From Lachnospiraceae bacterium (lineage in GTDB: Bacteria; Bacillota; Clostridia; Lachnospirales; Lachnospiraceae): a DNA stretch of 64,000 nucleotides. The position numbers were made by a program, and so were the translations under genes. The notes under the pieces are model-generated. The model was not told the origin of the DNA and did no database searches. It was given only the letters and a program-made list of their open reading frames with translations. Each line of letters begins with the position of its first letter. Position 1 is the first letter of the stretch. Shown piece after piece: positions 30,062 to 39,489 of the stretch. The DNA is taken from assembly GCA_029012365.1 (NCBI GenBank), contig JAQXLY010000055.1, positions 25,364 to 89,363 of the forward strand. Reading direction: 5' to 3'.

Positions 30062-31126
30062 TCAGCAAATTCCGTCACCTTTTTTCAAATTTCCCAAGTA
30101 ATTAATTGCGTTTACTTTCATCATCAACAGCTTTTCTTCCACTTTATTCCAGTCCGGACTAAGCGCCGCCTGCGCCGTGCAGTCATTGCCGCAATATGTA
30201 GTAAGCCCCAGAGCATCCATCAGGTCGGCAATTCTTTCCATTCTCTTCCCTTCATGAACAGCAGTCGTTAAAAAAGGCTTCTGAAACAAAATCGAAAACG
30301 CCGTTCCATGAAATGAATTTGTCACAACATAAAAACTGTCCTCAAACAATCCCACAAATTCCTCCGGACTGCTGCATCTTACGTTTTTCACATATCGATA
30401 ATGCCTTAAGCTGTCTGAAGCCCAGAGCACCGGAATGCCCATTTCCTTTGAAAGGATTTGAGCCTTTTGAATCAATTCATAATTCCGCCCTATCATATAA
30501 AGCAGAATATATTTTCCTTTTTGCGTATGCTTTGCCAGCTTCTCCCATTCATTCCTGTCCAGAAGCAACACGGGGTCAGGATGCACTTCTATTTTCCTTT
30601 GCTGCCTATGTACCATTCCATCAGACAGATATCCCGCCAAGGATTGTTCTCTGACTGAGATGCCTGTAAATGTATCCAGACAGGCAAAGCACCGCTCTTG
30701 CAGCGTTTTATCCGTAAAGCGATAGTTTCCCATACTTGCGGCATAGGAATACTTCGGCACACCGGAAGGCAAATTTTCCAGAAAATAAGTCATATCATTG
30801 CCCGTCAGATTCATATTCCATACCTGGTCACTTCCAACCAGATAAGTATCATAGTGTGCAGACGGCAGTAATTCCCGTACTACTTCACTATGGCGTATAT
30901 TGTTCAAAAAAAAGAAATGAAAGCGATTCTTCGTCCGCTTCTTGATTTCATATCCCAAAGGGTTCCACCACTTCATTCTGATTTGATGCTGTTTTGTGAT
31001 TTTGGGACACTCATATGAGACGACCTCATTTTCTATGCCCATGTCATCCAGCACATGCTGTAATGCATATGTTTGAAGTATAGCGCCGTAATTCGTGGCA
31101 TTATGCAAGGTTAATACTCCTATCAA
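30062..31126 (-). CDS. Polysaccharide pyruvyl transferase family protein
   Basis: A 354-residue member of the family that puts ketal pyruvate from PEP onto sugars of cell-wall or capsular polymers. It has the N-terminal LHNATNYGAILQTYALQ, the mid SDQVWNMN and the C-terminal FYVVTNSFHGTAFSI with its conserved His. The start codon is TTG at 31126 (GGGGAG nearby); no ATG fits. It is the first gene of the minus arm behind the bidirectional promoter at 31219-31247. Two more family members lie in the plus arm, at 33556 and 35843. Confidence 0.9.
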   Translation of the reverse strand: MIGVLTLHNATNYGAILQTYALQHVLDDMGIENEVVSYECPKITKQHQIRMKWWNPLGYEIKKRTKNRFHFFFLNNIRHSEVVRELLPSAHYDTYLVGSDQVWNMNLTGNDMTYFLENLPSGVPKYSYAASMGNYRFTDKTLQERCFACLDTFTGISVREQSLAGYLSDGMVHRQQRKIEVHPDPVLLLDRNEWEKLAKHTQKGKYILLYMIGRNYELIQKAQILSKEMGIPVLWASDSLRHYRYVKNVRCSSPEEFVGLFEDSFYVVTNSFHGTAFSILFQKPFLTTAVHEGKRMERIADLMDALGLTTYCGNDCTAQAALSPDWNKVEEKLLMMKVNAINYLGNLKKGDGIC

Positions 31127-31194
31127 CCAGACTCCCCGCTTTCATTGGACTGATAAATACCGTAACGATTAATCCATGAATTTCATCATTTTTA

Positions 31195-31247
31195 TTGCAA
31201 ACGCTATGTATTTCATATATAATAGCATAAACAGTCATTTTTTTCAA
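31195..31247. promoter_or_regulatory. Symmetric bidirectional promoter between the two exopolysaccharide arms
   Basis: Plus strand: TTGCAA (31195-31200), 17 bases, TATAAT (31218-31223). Minus strand: TTGAAA (31242-31247), 17 bases, TATTAT (31219-31224). The two -10 boxes overlap by five bases, so only one polymerase could open the site at a time. Confidence 0.7.
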
Positions 31248-31331
31248 CATTTTTCGACATTTTAAATTACAATGAGTGTGTAATTATTTGCGAAACGGTA
31301 CAAAGCATAGAATAGAATGGAAAGCACGCAT

Positions 31332-32333
31332 ATGAACATAATACTTTCAGTTATCGTTCCAGTATTTCAGGCAGGGTCATTTCTTGACCGTTGTATAAGC
31401 AGTATACTCGCCTCCACTTACCAGGATATCGAAATCCTGTTAGTTGATGATGGTTCTACCGACGGCAGCGCTGCCATATGTGACGCATGGGCTTTGAAAG
31501 ATCCCCGTATTACTGTGATTCATAAACCAAACGGCGGAGTTTCGTCTGCCAGAAACGAGGGGCTTCATCGTGCCGTCGGGAAATACATCACCTTTGTGGA
31601 TGCCGATGACTACATTGCCGAAGATACCTTTGCTACCGCACTGTCCTACTTTCAAGAGGACGTATGCAGCGTAGCCTATAAGGCTTCCATCTGTGATTCC
31701 CAAGGAATCCCCTTTCACACTGCGCCTGCTTCCGGTAATACCCTGTTCTTCGCCACTCCGCTGGAGGCATTGGAATACTATTGGTATACAGGCAAAAACA
31801 CAGCGGTCTGGTGTCGTATTTTTCTGCATGAGGTAATTACACGGAATCACATTTTGTTCGATACCGAAACGGCTATCAACGAGGAAGGATTATTCATAAC
31901 AGATTATTTCTCAAAATGCAGCGGAAGGGCAGTTCAGCTTAATAATCGGTTTTATTACTATGTAACACACGAAGGGAGTGCCAGCCGTCACATTACCGGA
32001 GCGCAGGCTGCAAAGGTAATGGAAAACTACCATACTCTTATCCCGTATTGTGATTCTCTAAGCTGCACCTGCGGCTTAAACATCAGATACAGATACACCG
32101 AAATACTTCTCAATTTGTTAAAATCCCAGTGTGAGAGGGACAATCGTAATCCGGAAATGCGCTCGGTAATACGTCAGGAATTATATACACTTTCGAAGCA
32201 GTATCTCTGTGCCAAAAGAGTTCCCCTGCGCAGAAAAGTATACCTGATTTCGGTATTATTATCTCCCGGTCTCACCTACAGATTGGCCGGAACACTTAAA
32301 AAGCATTTGCTTCTGCAAGGAAAGAGCTGGTAA
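31332..32333 (+). CDS. Glycosyltransferase family 2
   Basis: A GT-A fold enzyme of 333 residues. LSVIVPVFQAGSFLDRCISSIL is the usual family start; ILLVDDGSTDGS and FVDADDYI give the nucleotide-sugar and metal-binding DXD sites. I place the start at the ATG at 31332, which has GGAAAG seven bases upstream; an ATG at 31317 has no visible SD. First gene of the plus arm, followed by the Fe-S protein after 5 bases. Confidence 0.9.
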   Translation: MNIILSVIVPVFQAGSFLDRCISSILASTYQDIEILLVDDGSTDGSAAICDAWALKDPRITVIHKPNGGVSSARNEGLHRAVGKYITFVDADDYIAEDTFATALSYFQEDVCSVAYKASICDSQGIPFHTAPASGNTLFFATPLEALEYYWYTGKNTAVWCRIFLHEVITRNHILFDTETAINEEGLFITDYFSKCSGRAVQLNNRFYYYVTHEGSASRHITGAQAAKVMENYHTLIPYCDSLSCTCGLNIRYRYTEILLNLLKSQCERDNRNPEMRSVIRQELYTLSKQYLCAKRVPLRRKVYLISVLLSPGLTYRLAGTLKKHLLLQGKSW

Positions 32334-32338
32334 TCCAT

Positions 32339-33559
32339 ATGACAGAACTATATCAAAAAAAAGAGAATTGTTACGGATGCGGGGTTTGCGCAAATCTTTG
32401 CCCGCACAATGCCTTGTCCATGCAGGCAGATGATAACGGCTTTGTCTACCCTGTTATTCATCCGGATAAGTGTATTCACTGTGGTGCCTGTCAAAGAGTA
32501 TGTCCGGCAAAAAATGATGTACGCCTGTCATATCCTCAGGAGGTATATGCCGCGGCATTCAAAGACGCTGTAAGCCTGTATCAATCCTCTTCGGGAGGTA
32601 TTTTTCCTGCGCTGTCCGGGTACATATTATCTCAGGGCGGAGTTGTCTTTGGAGCTGCCATGCAAGAAAAATTCACTGTAGAAACCATTTCTATCCATAA
32701 TTACCAGGACCTGCCTCTGTTACAGGGTTCCAAATATGTGCAAAGCAATCCCGGTAATAGTTACAGGGAAATCAGAGCTTTATTGTCTCAGGGAAAGACC
32801 GTCCTTTTCTGTGGTACCCCGTGTCAGGTTGCCGGATTAAAGGAGGCGGTAACCGGTCTGGATAAAAATCTGATTTCTGTTGATCTGGTATGTCACGGAG
32901 TTCCTTCACAGCAGATGTTTCAAGACTATATCGCCCACCTGGAATGTACCGGGGGCATCACCATAAAAAGTTATCGTTTTCGTGACAAGAAGCACGGTCA
33001 GGATGATTATTACAGCTATACCTGTGAAGCCGGCGGACATGAACAAACCGTATGCAAACGTGCCGCCAAATCCTCTTATTTCCGACTTTTTCTGGATGGA
33101 AATCTATCCCGTGAGAGCTGTTATCACTGCAAATTTGCCGTCCCTGAAAGAGTGGGCGACCTGACTCTGTGCGATTACTGGGGCATTGAGAAAGAGCATC
33201 CCTCCTTTGCAAAAGAACTGAAAAAGCTGAACCTATGCGGTGTCTCAGGAGTATTAATCAACACAGAAAAGGGAAAGAATCTGTTCGAAAAAATAAGCTC
33301 CGAAATCATCAAGCAGCCTTCTGCTTTTGATAAGCTTTCCACTCATAACAACCGCCTGCTTGCACCGGTAAAGCCCGGTGTCGACAGAAATACGGTTCTG
33401 CGTCTCTATCGGGAAGAGGGCTATAAAGCAGTTGATGATTTTTACTTTTCGAAATACTTTTTTAAAATACTAAGGGGCGGTATCGGCAGTTTTATCCCCC
33501 TGCCGCTTCGCAAGAGAATCAACCGGCTGCTCAGAAAGGGAAAAGGGAGAAAAAAATGA
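32339..33559 (+). CDS. Fe-S F420-hydrogenase beta-like protein, second copy
   Basis: A 406-residue relative of the protein at 12007. It carries two [4Fe-4S] motifs, CYGCGVCANLC and CIHCGACQRVC, then SSSGGIFPAL, LQGSKYVQSN, FCGTPCQVAG and DLVCHGVPSQ. The stop overlaps the start of the following pyruvyl transferase by 4 bases (ATGA). The pairing of this family with pyruvyl transferases is repeated in both arms of the locus, which points to a shared step. The reaction is not established. Confidence 0.88.
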   Translation: MTELYQKKENCYGCGVCANLCPHNALSMQADDNGFVYPVIHPDKCIHCGACQRVCPAKNDVRLSYPQEVYAAAFKDAVSLYQSSSGGIFPALSGYILSQGGVVFGAAMQEKFTVETISIHNYQDLPLLQGSKYVQSNPGNSYREIRALLSQGKTVLFCGTPCQVAGLKEAVTGLDKNLISVDLVCHGVPSQQMFQDYIAHLECTGGITIKSYRFRDKKHGQDDYYSYTCEAGGHEQTVCKRAAKSSYFRLFLDGNLSRESCYHCKFAVPERVGDLTLCDYWGIEKEHPSFAKELKKLNLCGVSGVLINTEKGKNLFEKISSEIIKQPSAFDKLSTHNNRLLAPVKPGVDRNTVLRLYREEGYKAVDDFYFSKYFFKILRGGIGSFIPLPLRKRINRLLRKGKGRKK

Positions 33560-34707
33560 AAACGATGACCATCACCTATCATGCTTCTAATAATTGCGGT
33601 AGTTTTCTACAGGCTTATGCCCTGCAGCAGACACTGATTAATATGTTTAGTGTAGAAAATACGATTATAGATTTCAGGAGCAGGGAACTGATTCAAAATT
33701 ACAGTCTCTTCCGCCCCTTCCGGTCGCCAAAAAACGCGTTTAAAAATCTATACAGTCTTATCCATTATAAATCTCTGAAGACAAGAGCAGCCCGCTTTGA
33801 AGCTGCCCGGAGGCAATACTTACAATTGACCGATACCATCCATGATATGAGTGATTTGATCTGTAAAAGACAAGCAGCCGATCTGTACATTGCAGGCAGC
33901 GACCAGATATGGAACACCACTGCGCCGGATTTTTCCGAAGCCTTTTTCCTTCCCGGCTTTTCAAACAAAGCTGCCTATGGAATCAGTCTGGGCTCCGATT
34001 ATATGAAAGCCCCTCTTTCAGCCTATGTTCAATCCATACAGGAATTTTGTTCAATATCTGCACGGGAAACACAGGGAGCCGAAGAAATATCAAAGTATTA
34101 CGACCGCTCCGTTTCCGTTGTCTCAGACCCCGCTCTGCTGCTTTCCGAAGAACAGTACAGTCTGTTTGTGTCTGACGGTTCCCCGGAGTCAGCGACAGAT
34201 AAAAAAAATGAGGAAAATTATATCTTCTATTATTCCATGAAGTATACTACACCCGGACTGCGCCAGACAGTTGCTCTTTCCAAAGAGACCGGACTTCCCA
34301 TGATAACCGTGTTTACCAACTATCATACCTGTCGCGTTCCCCATGGAATGAAGGTATATTACGATGCCGGACCAAAAGAATTTCTCCGCCTGTTATCCCG
34401 TGCCAAAATAGTAGTCACAGATTCCTATCACGGCACCATCTTTTCAATCCTGTATCACAAGCCATTCGTATATCCCGTGGCAGAACAGGATAGGGACGAT
34501 AGAATCAGAAATCTGCTGGGGAGTTTGCAGATACCTATAGATTCCGTTTCTGCGGAAGCTGTTTTATGTGGTCGGGGCATTGACTGGACGTCGACAGATC
34601 GACAGATTGAGTTGCAAAGGTCTCACTCCCTTGCTTTTATAGAAAAAATGCTGGATGCTTGTAAAACTGTTAATCAGGAGGCTTCAAATGTCAGTTCCCA
34701 CTTTTAG
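33556..34707 (+). CDS. Polysaccharide pyruvyl transferase family protein
   Basis: A 383-residue family member: TITYHASNNCGSFLQAYALQQ at the N-terminus, IAGSDQIWNTTAPDF in the middle and VVTDSYHGTIFSILYHKPF near the C-terminus. It starts within the stop of the Fe-S gene and its last 20 bases overlap the next GT2 gene. Together with the third copy at 35843 this arm encodes two such enzymes. They may decorate different sugars, or one may have drifted in function. Confidence 0.9.
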   Translation: MKTMTITYHASNNCGSFLQAYALQQTLINMFSVENTIIDFRSRELIQNYSLFRPFRSPKNAFKNLYSLIHYKSLKTRAARFEAARRQYLQLTDTIHDMSDLICKRQAADLYIAGSDQIWNTTAPDFSEAFFLPGFSNKAAYGISLGSDYMKAPLSAYVQSIQEFCSISARETQGAEEISKYYDRSVSVVSDPALLLSEEQYSLFVSDGSPESATDKKNEENYIFYYSMKYTTPGLRQTVALSKETGLPMITVFTNYHTCRVPHGMKVYYDAGPKEFLRLLSRAKIVVTDSYHGTIFSILYHKPFVYPVAEQDRDDRIRNLLGSLQIPIDSVSAEAVLCGRGIDWTSTDRQIELQRSHSLAFIEKMLDACKTVNQEASNVSSHF

Positions 34708-35815
34708 TGTAATTCTTCCTTGCTATAACATCGTACCCTATCTTGGTAATTGCCTTGACAGTATCTTTTCCAACGATATGACAGGGAACGAGCTTATCCT
34801 CGTTAATGACGGCTCTACAGATGCCTTTCTTCCCTTCTGCAGGGACTATTTTTCCCTACAGACAGACTCTGTTTTTTTCGAGGGAGATTACAAGGGCTGT
34901 CATATTCTTATTCTGACTCAGAAGAATCACGGTCCCTCCTACAGCCGTAACCGCGGAATAGAACTGGCGACCCGGGATTATTGTCTGTTTGTAGACCCGG
35001 ATGACTCCGTCAGCCACACATGGATATCAGAAATTCGTCTGGCACTTAAGACGAGCTCACCGGATATGCTCCTTTTCGGATTCCACCAGATTAAGGAGAA
35101 CAAGGACGGAAGTACAGACTCTCAGACAATCCTTCCCCTGCAACAGTATTGTACCTGTACAAAGGAAGACACCATACATGAGCTTCTGCCCAAATACATT
35201 GGACGTTCCGTCCAAAATGTACAGAATTGGGCAAAATCAGGTGTCTTTTCTCCGCTCATGGAACATCATGCCATATGGCGTATTGCATACCGCCGGAGTT
35301 TTCTGACCGAAAACAGCATCCGTTTTCCGACACAAATCGTTCTGAATGAAGACGGTATTTTTAATGCAGACTGTATCACTCATGCAGTTCACTTTTCCAC
35401 CCTTATGAAACCTCTGTATTATTATCATCAACGGCCTGCAGGAGCTTATTCCGGCAGAGCCCGGTCGGGAGCAGATTTGGTGTCAAACAAAATTGCCTTA
35501 CTAAAAGAGCGAATCAGAATTATTGACAGCCTGCTGCATCAATATCCGGAGGTCAATTATGACATGATTGCAGGTGCCACCATTCTATCCATATATGAGA
35601 TGCTTTTGCTTGCTCCGAAAGAGTACCACCGTATCAAAGCAGAATACATCACTACTCCTGCCGTCTTAGAGATGATACGGAACATGCCATATGTCGGGAA
35701 AACGACATTTGATGTTCCTTTGTTTCTCTTAAAGCATAAATGCTTTTATCCGCTTCATCTTTTATTCATGACAGCCGGTATTGCAAGGAATCGTATCGGA
35801 GAAAAATATAAATAA
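34688..35815 (+). CDS. Glycosyltransferase family 2
   Basis: A 375-residue GT-A enzyme: FSVILPCYNIVPYLGNCLDSIF, LILVNDGSTDAF, and the DXD-like LFVDPDDSVS. The ATG at 34688 is chosen because AGGAGG lies six bases upstream; the longer frame from 34655 lacks an SD. It contains an insert near residues 60-80 (FFEGDYKGCHIL) between the two nucleotide-binding strands that many relatives lack. It overlaps the previous gene by 20 bases. Confidence 0.9.
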   Translation: MSVPTFSVILPCYNIVPYLGNCLDSIFSNDMTGNELILVNDGSTDAFLPFCRDYFSLQTDSVFFEGDYKGCHILILTQKNHGPSYSRNRGIELATRDYCLFVDPDDSVSHTWISEIRLALKTSSPDMLLFGFHQIKENKDGSTDSQTILPLQQYCTCTKEDTIHELLPKYIGRSVQNVQNWAKSGVFSPLMEHHAIWRIAYRRSFLTENSIRFPTQIVLNEDGIFNADCITHAVHFSTLMKPLYYYHQRPAGAYSGRARSGADLVSNKIALLKERIRIIDSLLHQYPEVNYDMIAGATILSIYEMLLLAPKEYHRIKAEYITTPAVLEMIRNMPYVGKTTFDVPLFLLKHKCFYPLHLLFMTAGIARNRIGEKYK

Positions 35816-35842
35816 TTACCAAATGAAAGAAAAGAGGAACCC

Positions 35843-37021
35843 ATGAAAATTGCAATTATTACTTTTCATGCTCCACAAAACTGTGGTGCATTCCTGCAGG
35901 CTTATGCGCTGCAAACCTATCTATGTAACAACCTGATGCTTTCCGCTGACATCTTAAATTACCGGACAAAAAGACAGCAGCAGCTTTCTTCTGTTTTTTT
36001 GCCCTTGAATTCTGTTACTAATCTGGTCAAAAATGTCATCTTTCTACCGCATTATAAAAAGCTTAAGGAACGTGAAGCAGAATTTCTGTCAATGCAGAAC
36101 ACACACCTTCACCTTACCCGCGCACTGCCTTCTTTTCAAAGCTTTAAGCAGATGTATGATGAATATGATCTGTTCATCAGCGGCAGTGACCAGATATGGA
36201 ACGGAACCCTGAACGGCTTCTCTAAAGGAGGCCAGGAGCCATATTATCTGAAAGACTGCCATAAGCGAAAAATCTCATATGCCAGCAGTTTAGGTCCAAA
36301 GGATACCCCTGCTGTTCGTTCCGGATTAGAACAAAATATAGAAAGCCTCCGGGAATACGAGGCTATTTCTGTCCGTGAAACTCTTGCCAAAAATATCCTT
36401 CAGGAATATATCGACCGACCTGTTCAAATCGTTCTTGATCCGGTCTTTCTTCTGGATAAGGAGGCTTACCAACCTCTTTTTAACAGTCGGTTGACCCCAA
36501 AGTGTAAATATATCCTGCTTTATTCCGTAAACTATCCGGGCGGCATTCTTCGGGCTGCTTCAACGCTTGCATCCAAAACAAATCTGCCCGTTCTGGTTCC
36601 TTATGCCGGTCGCAGGGCCGTACTCTGCCAAAAATACGGCTTTCAGATTTTATACAATGCCGGTCCGGGGTGTTTTCTCGATCTGTTGTACAATGCAGAA
36701 TTTGTATTGACGGATTCCTTTCATGGAACTGCTTTTTCCATCTTGTTTGATAAGAATTTCTTATACTGCCCACCGTCAGTCAATTCTGCCTCCACCGACA
36801 AAGCCGATCAGAAGGACAACTATACTACGGACGACCGCATCCGGACACTGCTTGACAGTGTCGGGTTGTCCCATCGCTATCTGACTGATTTGGACAATAT
36901 TGATCTTCCAAGGAATCCGTACCCACTTTCCGGGGAAAAAATGGTCAAAGAAATAGCTGCAGCCAAAGCATGGCTGCAACATGCAATCTTTGTCAATCCA
37001 TCTTCGGAATCCATTCCCTGA
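35843..37021 (+). CDS. Polysaccharide pyruvyl transferase family protein
   Basis: A 392-residue member, similar to the one at 33556: IITFHAPQNCGAFLQAYALQT, FISGSDQIWNGTLNGF, and FVLTDSFHGTAFSILFDKNF. SD AAAGAGG precedes the ATG. It is the last gene of the plus arm. Its end overlaps, tail to tail, the end of the lipoprotein gene on the other strand by 29 bases, so no separate terminator fits between them. Confidence 0.9.
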   Translation: MKIAIITFHAPQNCGAFLQAYALQTYLCNNLMLSADILNYRTKRQQQLSSVFLPLNSVTNLVKNVIFLPHYKKLKEREAEFLSMQNTHLHLTRALPSFQSFKQMYDEYDLFISGSDQIWNGTLNGFSKGGQEPYYLKDCHKRKISYASSLGPKDTPAVRSGLEQNIESLREYEAISVRETLAKNILQEYIDRPVQIVLDPVFLLDKEAYQPLFNSRLTPKCKYILLYSVNYPGGILRAASTLASKTNLPVLVPYAGRRAVLCQKYGFQILYNAGPGCFLDLLYNAEFVLTDSFHGTAFSILFDKNFLYCPPSVNSASTDKADQKDNYTTDDRIRTLLDSVGLSHRYLTDLDNIDLPRNPYPLSGEKMVKEIAAAKAWLQHAIFVNPSSESIP

Positions 37022-38084
37022 TAATCTGCACGATTTCTCCGGATCGAAGTTCTATGGTTGTGTTAAATGGAGTCCAATCATCCTTTTTTTCAATAATACA
37101 TTCCGGAAGAGTGCTGTTAAACTGTTCCTCCGTTGACATCAGCATATCTGACCTGTCTTCCATGGTAAATTCTCTGGCCACCGGAATGGATGTAACTCCG
37201 ATTGAATAGTAATCCGGAAAATCATTCTCCACATATGTCCGATAGAAATAGCCGTTATCTTCTGCCAGGAGACTGATTCCGTTTTGTTCATAACCACCGT
37301 TTATGTCGACCCTGCCCTCAGACTCCCACCATTCCAGGTTCTCAACGACTGTTTCTTCTCCCCGGACACGGATGACACTTCCATTCGTCAGAGCATATAC
37401 ATCCGAGACATCATAGTAATCATAGTTAAAGAAAATAACCCATAGCTCATATTTCCCATCCCTTTCTATCAAATCGTCCGCCGTGAACGATACCGGATAA
37501 ATTCCATCCGGTATCGTTGCAGATAGCTCTGTAAAAATAGCCGGTAATGGCTCAACCACAAACTGCTCCCCTGATTTCTGTGCATTAACATTTATAAACG
37601 CACAGTCATTTCCCTGAAGTTCCACGTCATTCGCCCAATGCATAAGATTATCCTCATCGAACCATAACAATCCCGCTCCGTCCGAATAGATTATCTCCTC
37701 CTCTATTTCACCATTATCAAGGAAATATTGTTCTGATTTTCCTCCCCTATAGGAAATCCCTCCCAATTCCTCATCCCATTTTCCGGTAAAAAACCAATGT
37801 GTATTTTTTTCCGGATTCTCACTCCAGTTAATCTCAATTTGAAATAGCTCTCCGTCATCAGAGGTAATAGTCATTCTGGCATGTCCACCGTATACATCCT
37901 TCCAGGTTCCGAGGTATTTTTTTCCCTCTTCCGATGAAACTCTGGTATCCTCAAACACCAAAGCATTCCCCGGAGTTTCTTCGCTCACCGAAGAAACCTC
38001 CGGCTGCTCTGATTTACCGGCTCTACAGCCATAGAAGCAAACTACAACCGTAAGTCCTAATATCAAGCTTTTTATCTTTTTCAT
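36993..38084 (-). CDS. Putative lipoprotein of unknown function
   Basis: A 363-residue protein with an N-terminal MKKIKSLILGLTVVVCFYGC that reads as a lipoprotein signal with Cys20 as the lipidated residue; the lipobox FYGC is loose. The rest is beta-rich and acidic, with a repeated WDE/WSE style and a clear GTWKDVYGGHARMTI block near residue 60. I do not recognise the family. It could be an extracytoplasmic binding protein of the surface polymer region, but it has its own promoter (38245-38273) and convergent orientation to the exopolysaccharide plus arm. Confidence 0.7.
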   Translation of the reverse strand: MKKIKSLILGLTVVVCFYGCRAGKSEQPEVSSVSEETPGNALVFEDTRVSSEEGKKYLGTWKDVYGGHARMTITSDDGELFQIEINWSENPEKNTHWFFTGKWDEELGGISYRGGKSEQYFLDNGEIEEEIIYSDGAGLLWFDEDNLMHWANDVELQGNDCAFINVNAQKSGEQFVVEPLPAIFTELSATIPDGIYPVSFTADDLIERDGKYELWVIFFNYDYYDVSDVYALTNGSVIRVRGEETVVENLEWWESEGRVDINGGYEQNGISLLAEDNGYFYRTYVENDFPDYYSIGVTSIPVAREFTMEDRSDMLMSTEEQFNSTLPECIIEKKDDWTPFNTTIELRSGEIVQIIREWIPKMD

Positions 38085-38223
38085 ATTGCGTATTCCTCCT
38101 TCACCTATTACACCGGTACTACAAAGTCAGCTACTTCATAAAATAACACAGGAACAGAAAAACCACTATCTTTAGTGTCTATCATTAAACAAACATCCCG
38201 CAAAGGAACCGATGTTCATAGAC

Positions 38224-38273
38224 ATTATACAATACTAATTCCCTATTATTCAATATCTTAACGTTTATGTCAA
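38224..38273 (-). promoter_or_regulatory. Promoter region of the lipoprotein gene
   Basis: Minus strand TTGACA (38268-38273), 17 bases, AATAAT (38245-38250). A second candidate, TTGAAT (38248-38253), 18 bases, TATAAT (38224-38229), overlaps it. The leader to the ATG is about 140 bases, with no recognised RNA motif. Confidence 0.55.
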
Positions 38274-38338
38274 GTAATAGTTTGCAATTTCTCACTTTTT
38301 CTCTATGACATCAAGTGTACACAAACTGCGAGACCCAT

Positions 38339-39355
38339 TTACCTTCCATACCCCTCCGGGTTCATTCTCTGCCACCTCCATGCATCTGCACACATAGCAG
38401 CAATATCACGTTTTGCCTCCCAGCCAAGCTCCGCCTTTGCAAGAGACGGGTCGGAATAGCTCACTACCAAATCCCCTGCTCTGCGCTCTACAAATTGATA
38501 CGGTAACGATCTGCCGCATGCTGCTTCAAAGGCATGAAGCACCTCCAACACACTGTAGCCCTTGCCTGTACTGAGATTGTAAGTCTTCACACCGCAGTTT
38601 TTCTGTAATTGTTCCAGCGCTTTTACATGACCGAGCGCCAAATCTACCACATGAATATAATCTCTGATACATGTACCGTCCGGCGTATCATAGTCATTTC
38701 CAAATATATTCAAATACGGACGCTTTCCCACCGCCACCTGCGCTATATACGGGACAAGGTTGTTCGGTATACCGTTCGGGTCTTCCCCAATCAATCCACT
38801 CTCATGGGCGCCGATTGGATTAAAATAGCGAAGCAAAATCACATTCCAATCCGGTTCTCCGGTATGTAAATCATTCAAAATCTCCTCTAACATCCACTTC
38901 GTCATACCGTAAGGATTGGTTGGACGCTTTTTTTCGCACTGCTCTGTCACCGGAACCACCTCCGACTCACCGTAAACCGTCGCCGAGGAACTGAAAATAA
39001 GGTTCTTAACGCCATGGTCTCGCATGGATTCGCATAAATGCAGAGTTCCGGTCAGATTATTATGATAATACTCCAAAGGCTTTGACACTGACTCCGCCAC
39101 CGCCTTAAGCCCAGCAAAATGAATCACCGCATCCACACGGTGCTTATCAAATACTGCATCCACAGCAGGCTTGTCCAGCAAATCCACCTTATAGAATTTA
39201 AGTGTCTTACCGGTAATCTGCTGCACACGCTCTAAAGACTTCACACTGGAATTGGAAAGGTTGTCCAGTACAACCACGGAATGCCCCTCATTAAGAAGCT
39301 CCACACAAGTGTGAGAACCGATATAACCGGCGCCGCCGGTAACTACAATGTTCAT
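38339..39355 (-). CDS. galE: UDP-glucose 4-epimerase
   Basis: A 338-residue short-chain dehydrogenase of the GalE family, which interconverts UDP-glucose and UDP-galactose and supplies donors for surface polymers. It has the NAD-binding GGAGYIGS at the N-terminus, VIHFAGLKAVAES, the active-site SSSATVYG and YGMTK (Tyr, Lys), and the sugar-binding RYFNPIGAH. The ATG at 39355 with GGAG upstream is the family start; the frame extends to 39391 but adds 12 unlikely residues. It follows the carbohydrate-binding lipoprotein gene on the same strand with a 134-base gap. Confidence 0.95.
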   Translation of the reverse strand: MNIVVTGGAGYIGSHTCVELLNEGHSVVVLDNLSNSSVKSLERVQQITGKTLKFYKVDLLDKPAVDAVFDKHRVDAVIHFAGLKAVAESVSKPLEYYHNNLTGTLHLCESMRDHGVKNLIFSSSATVYGESEVVPVTEQCEKKRPTNPYGMTKWMLEEILNDLHTGEPDWNVILLRYFNPIGAHESGLIGEDPNGIPNNLVPYIAQVAVGKRPYLNIFGNDYDTPDGTCIRDYIHVVDLALGHVKALEQLQKNCGVKTYNLSTGKGYSVLEVLHAFEAACGRSLPYQFVERRAGDLVVSYSDPSLAKAELGWEAKRDIAAMCADAWRWQRMNPEGYGR

Positions 39356-39489
39356 ACTAATCTCCATTCCGCCGTCTTCGGCTGGCGGCACAAATAAGTA
39401 GCATCATGAATCCGTACACTAACTGTATCATTCCGGGTGTCTGAAAATGAATAATCTGCTTCATAAAATGTGATATGTCAATGCATAAT

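Noticed and set aside
39356..39400. GC-rich hairpin (CCGCC with GGCGG) before galE as a terminator
   Set aside because: No T-tract follows and it overlaps the region just before the galE start.
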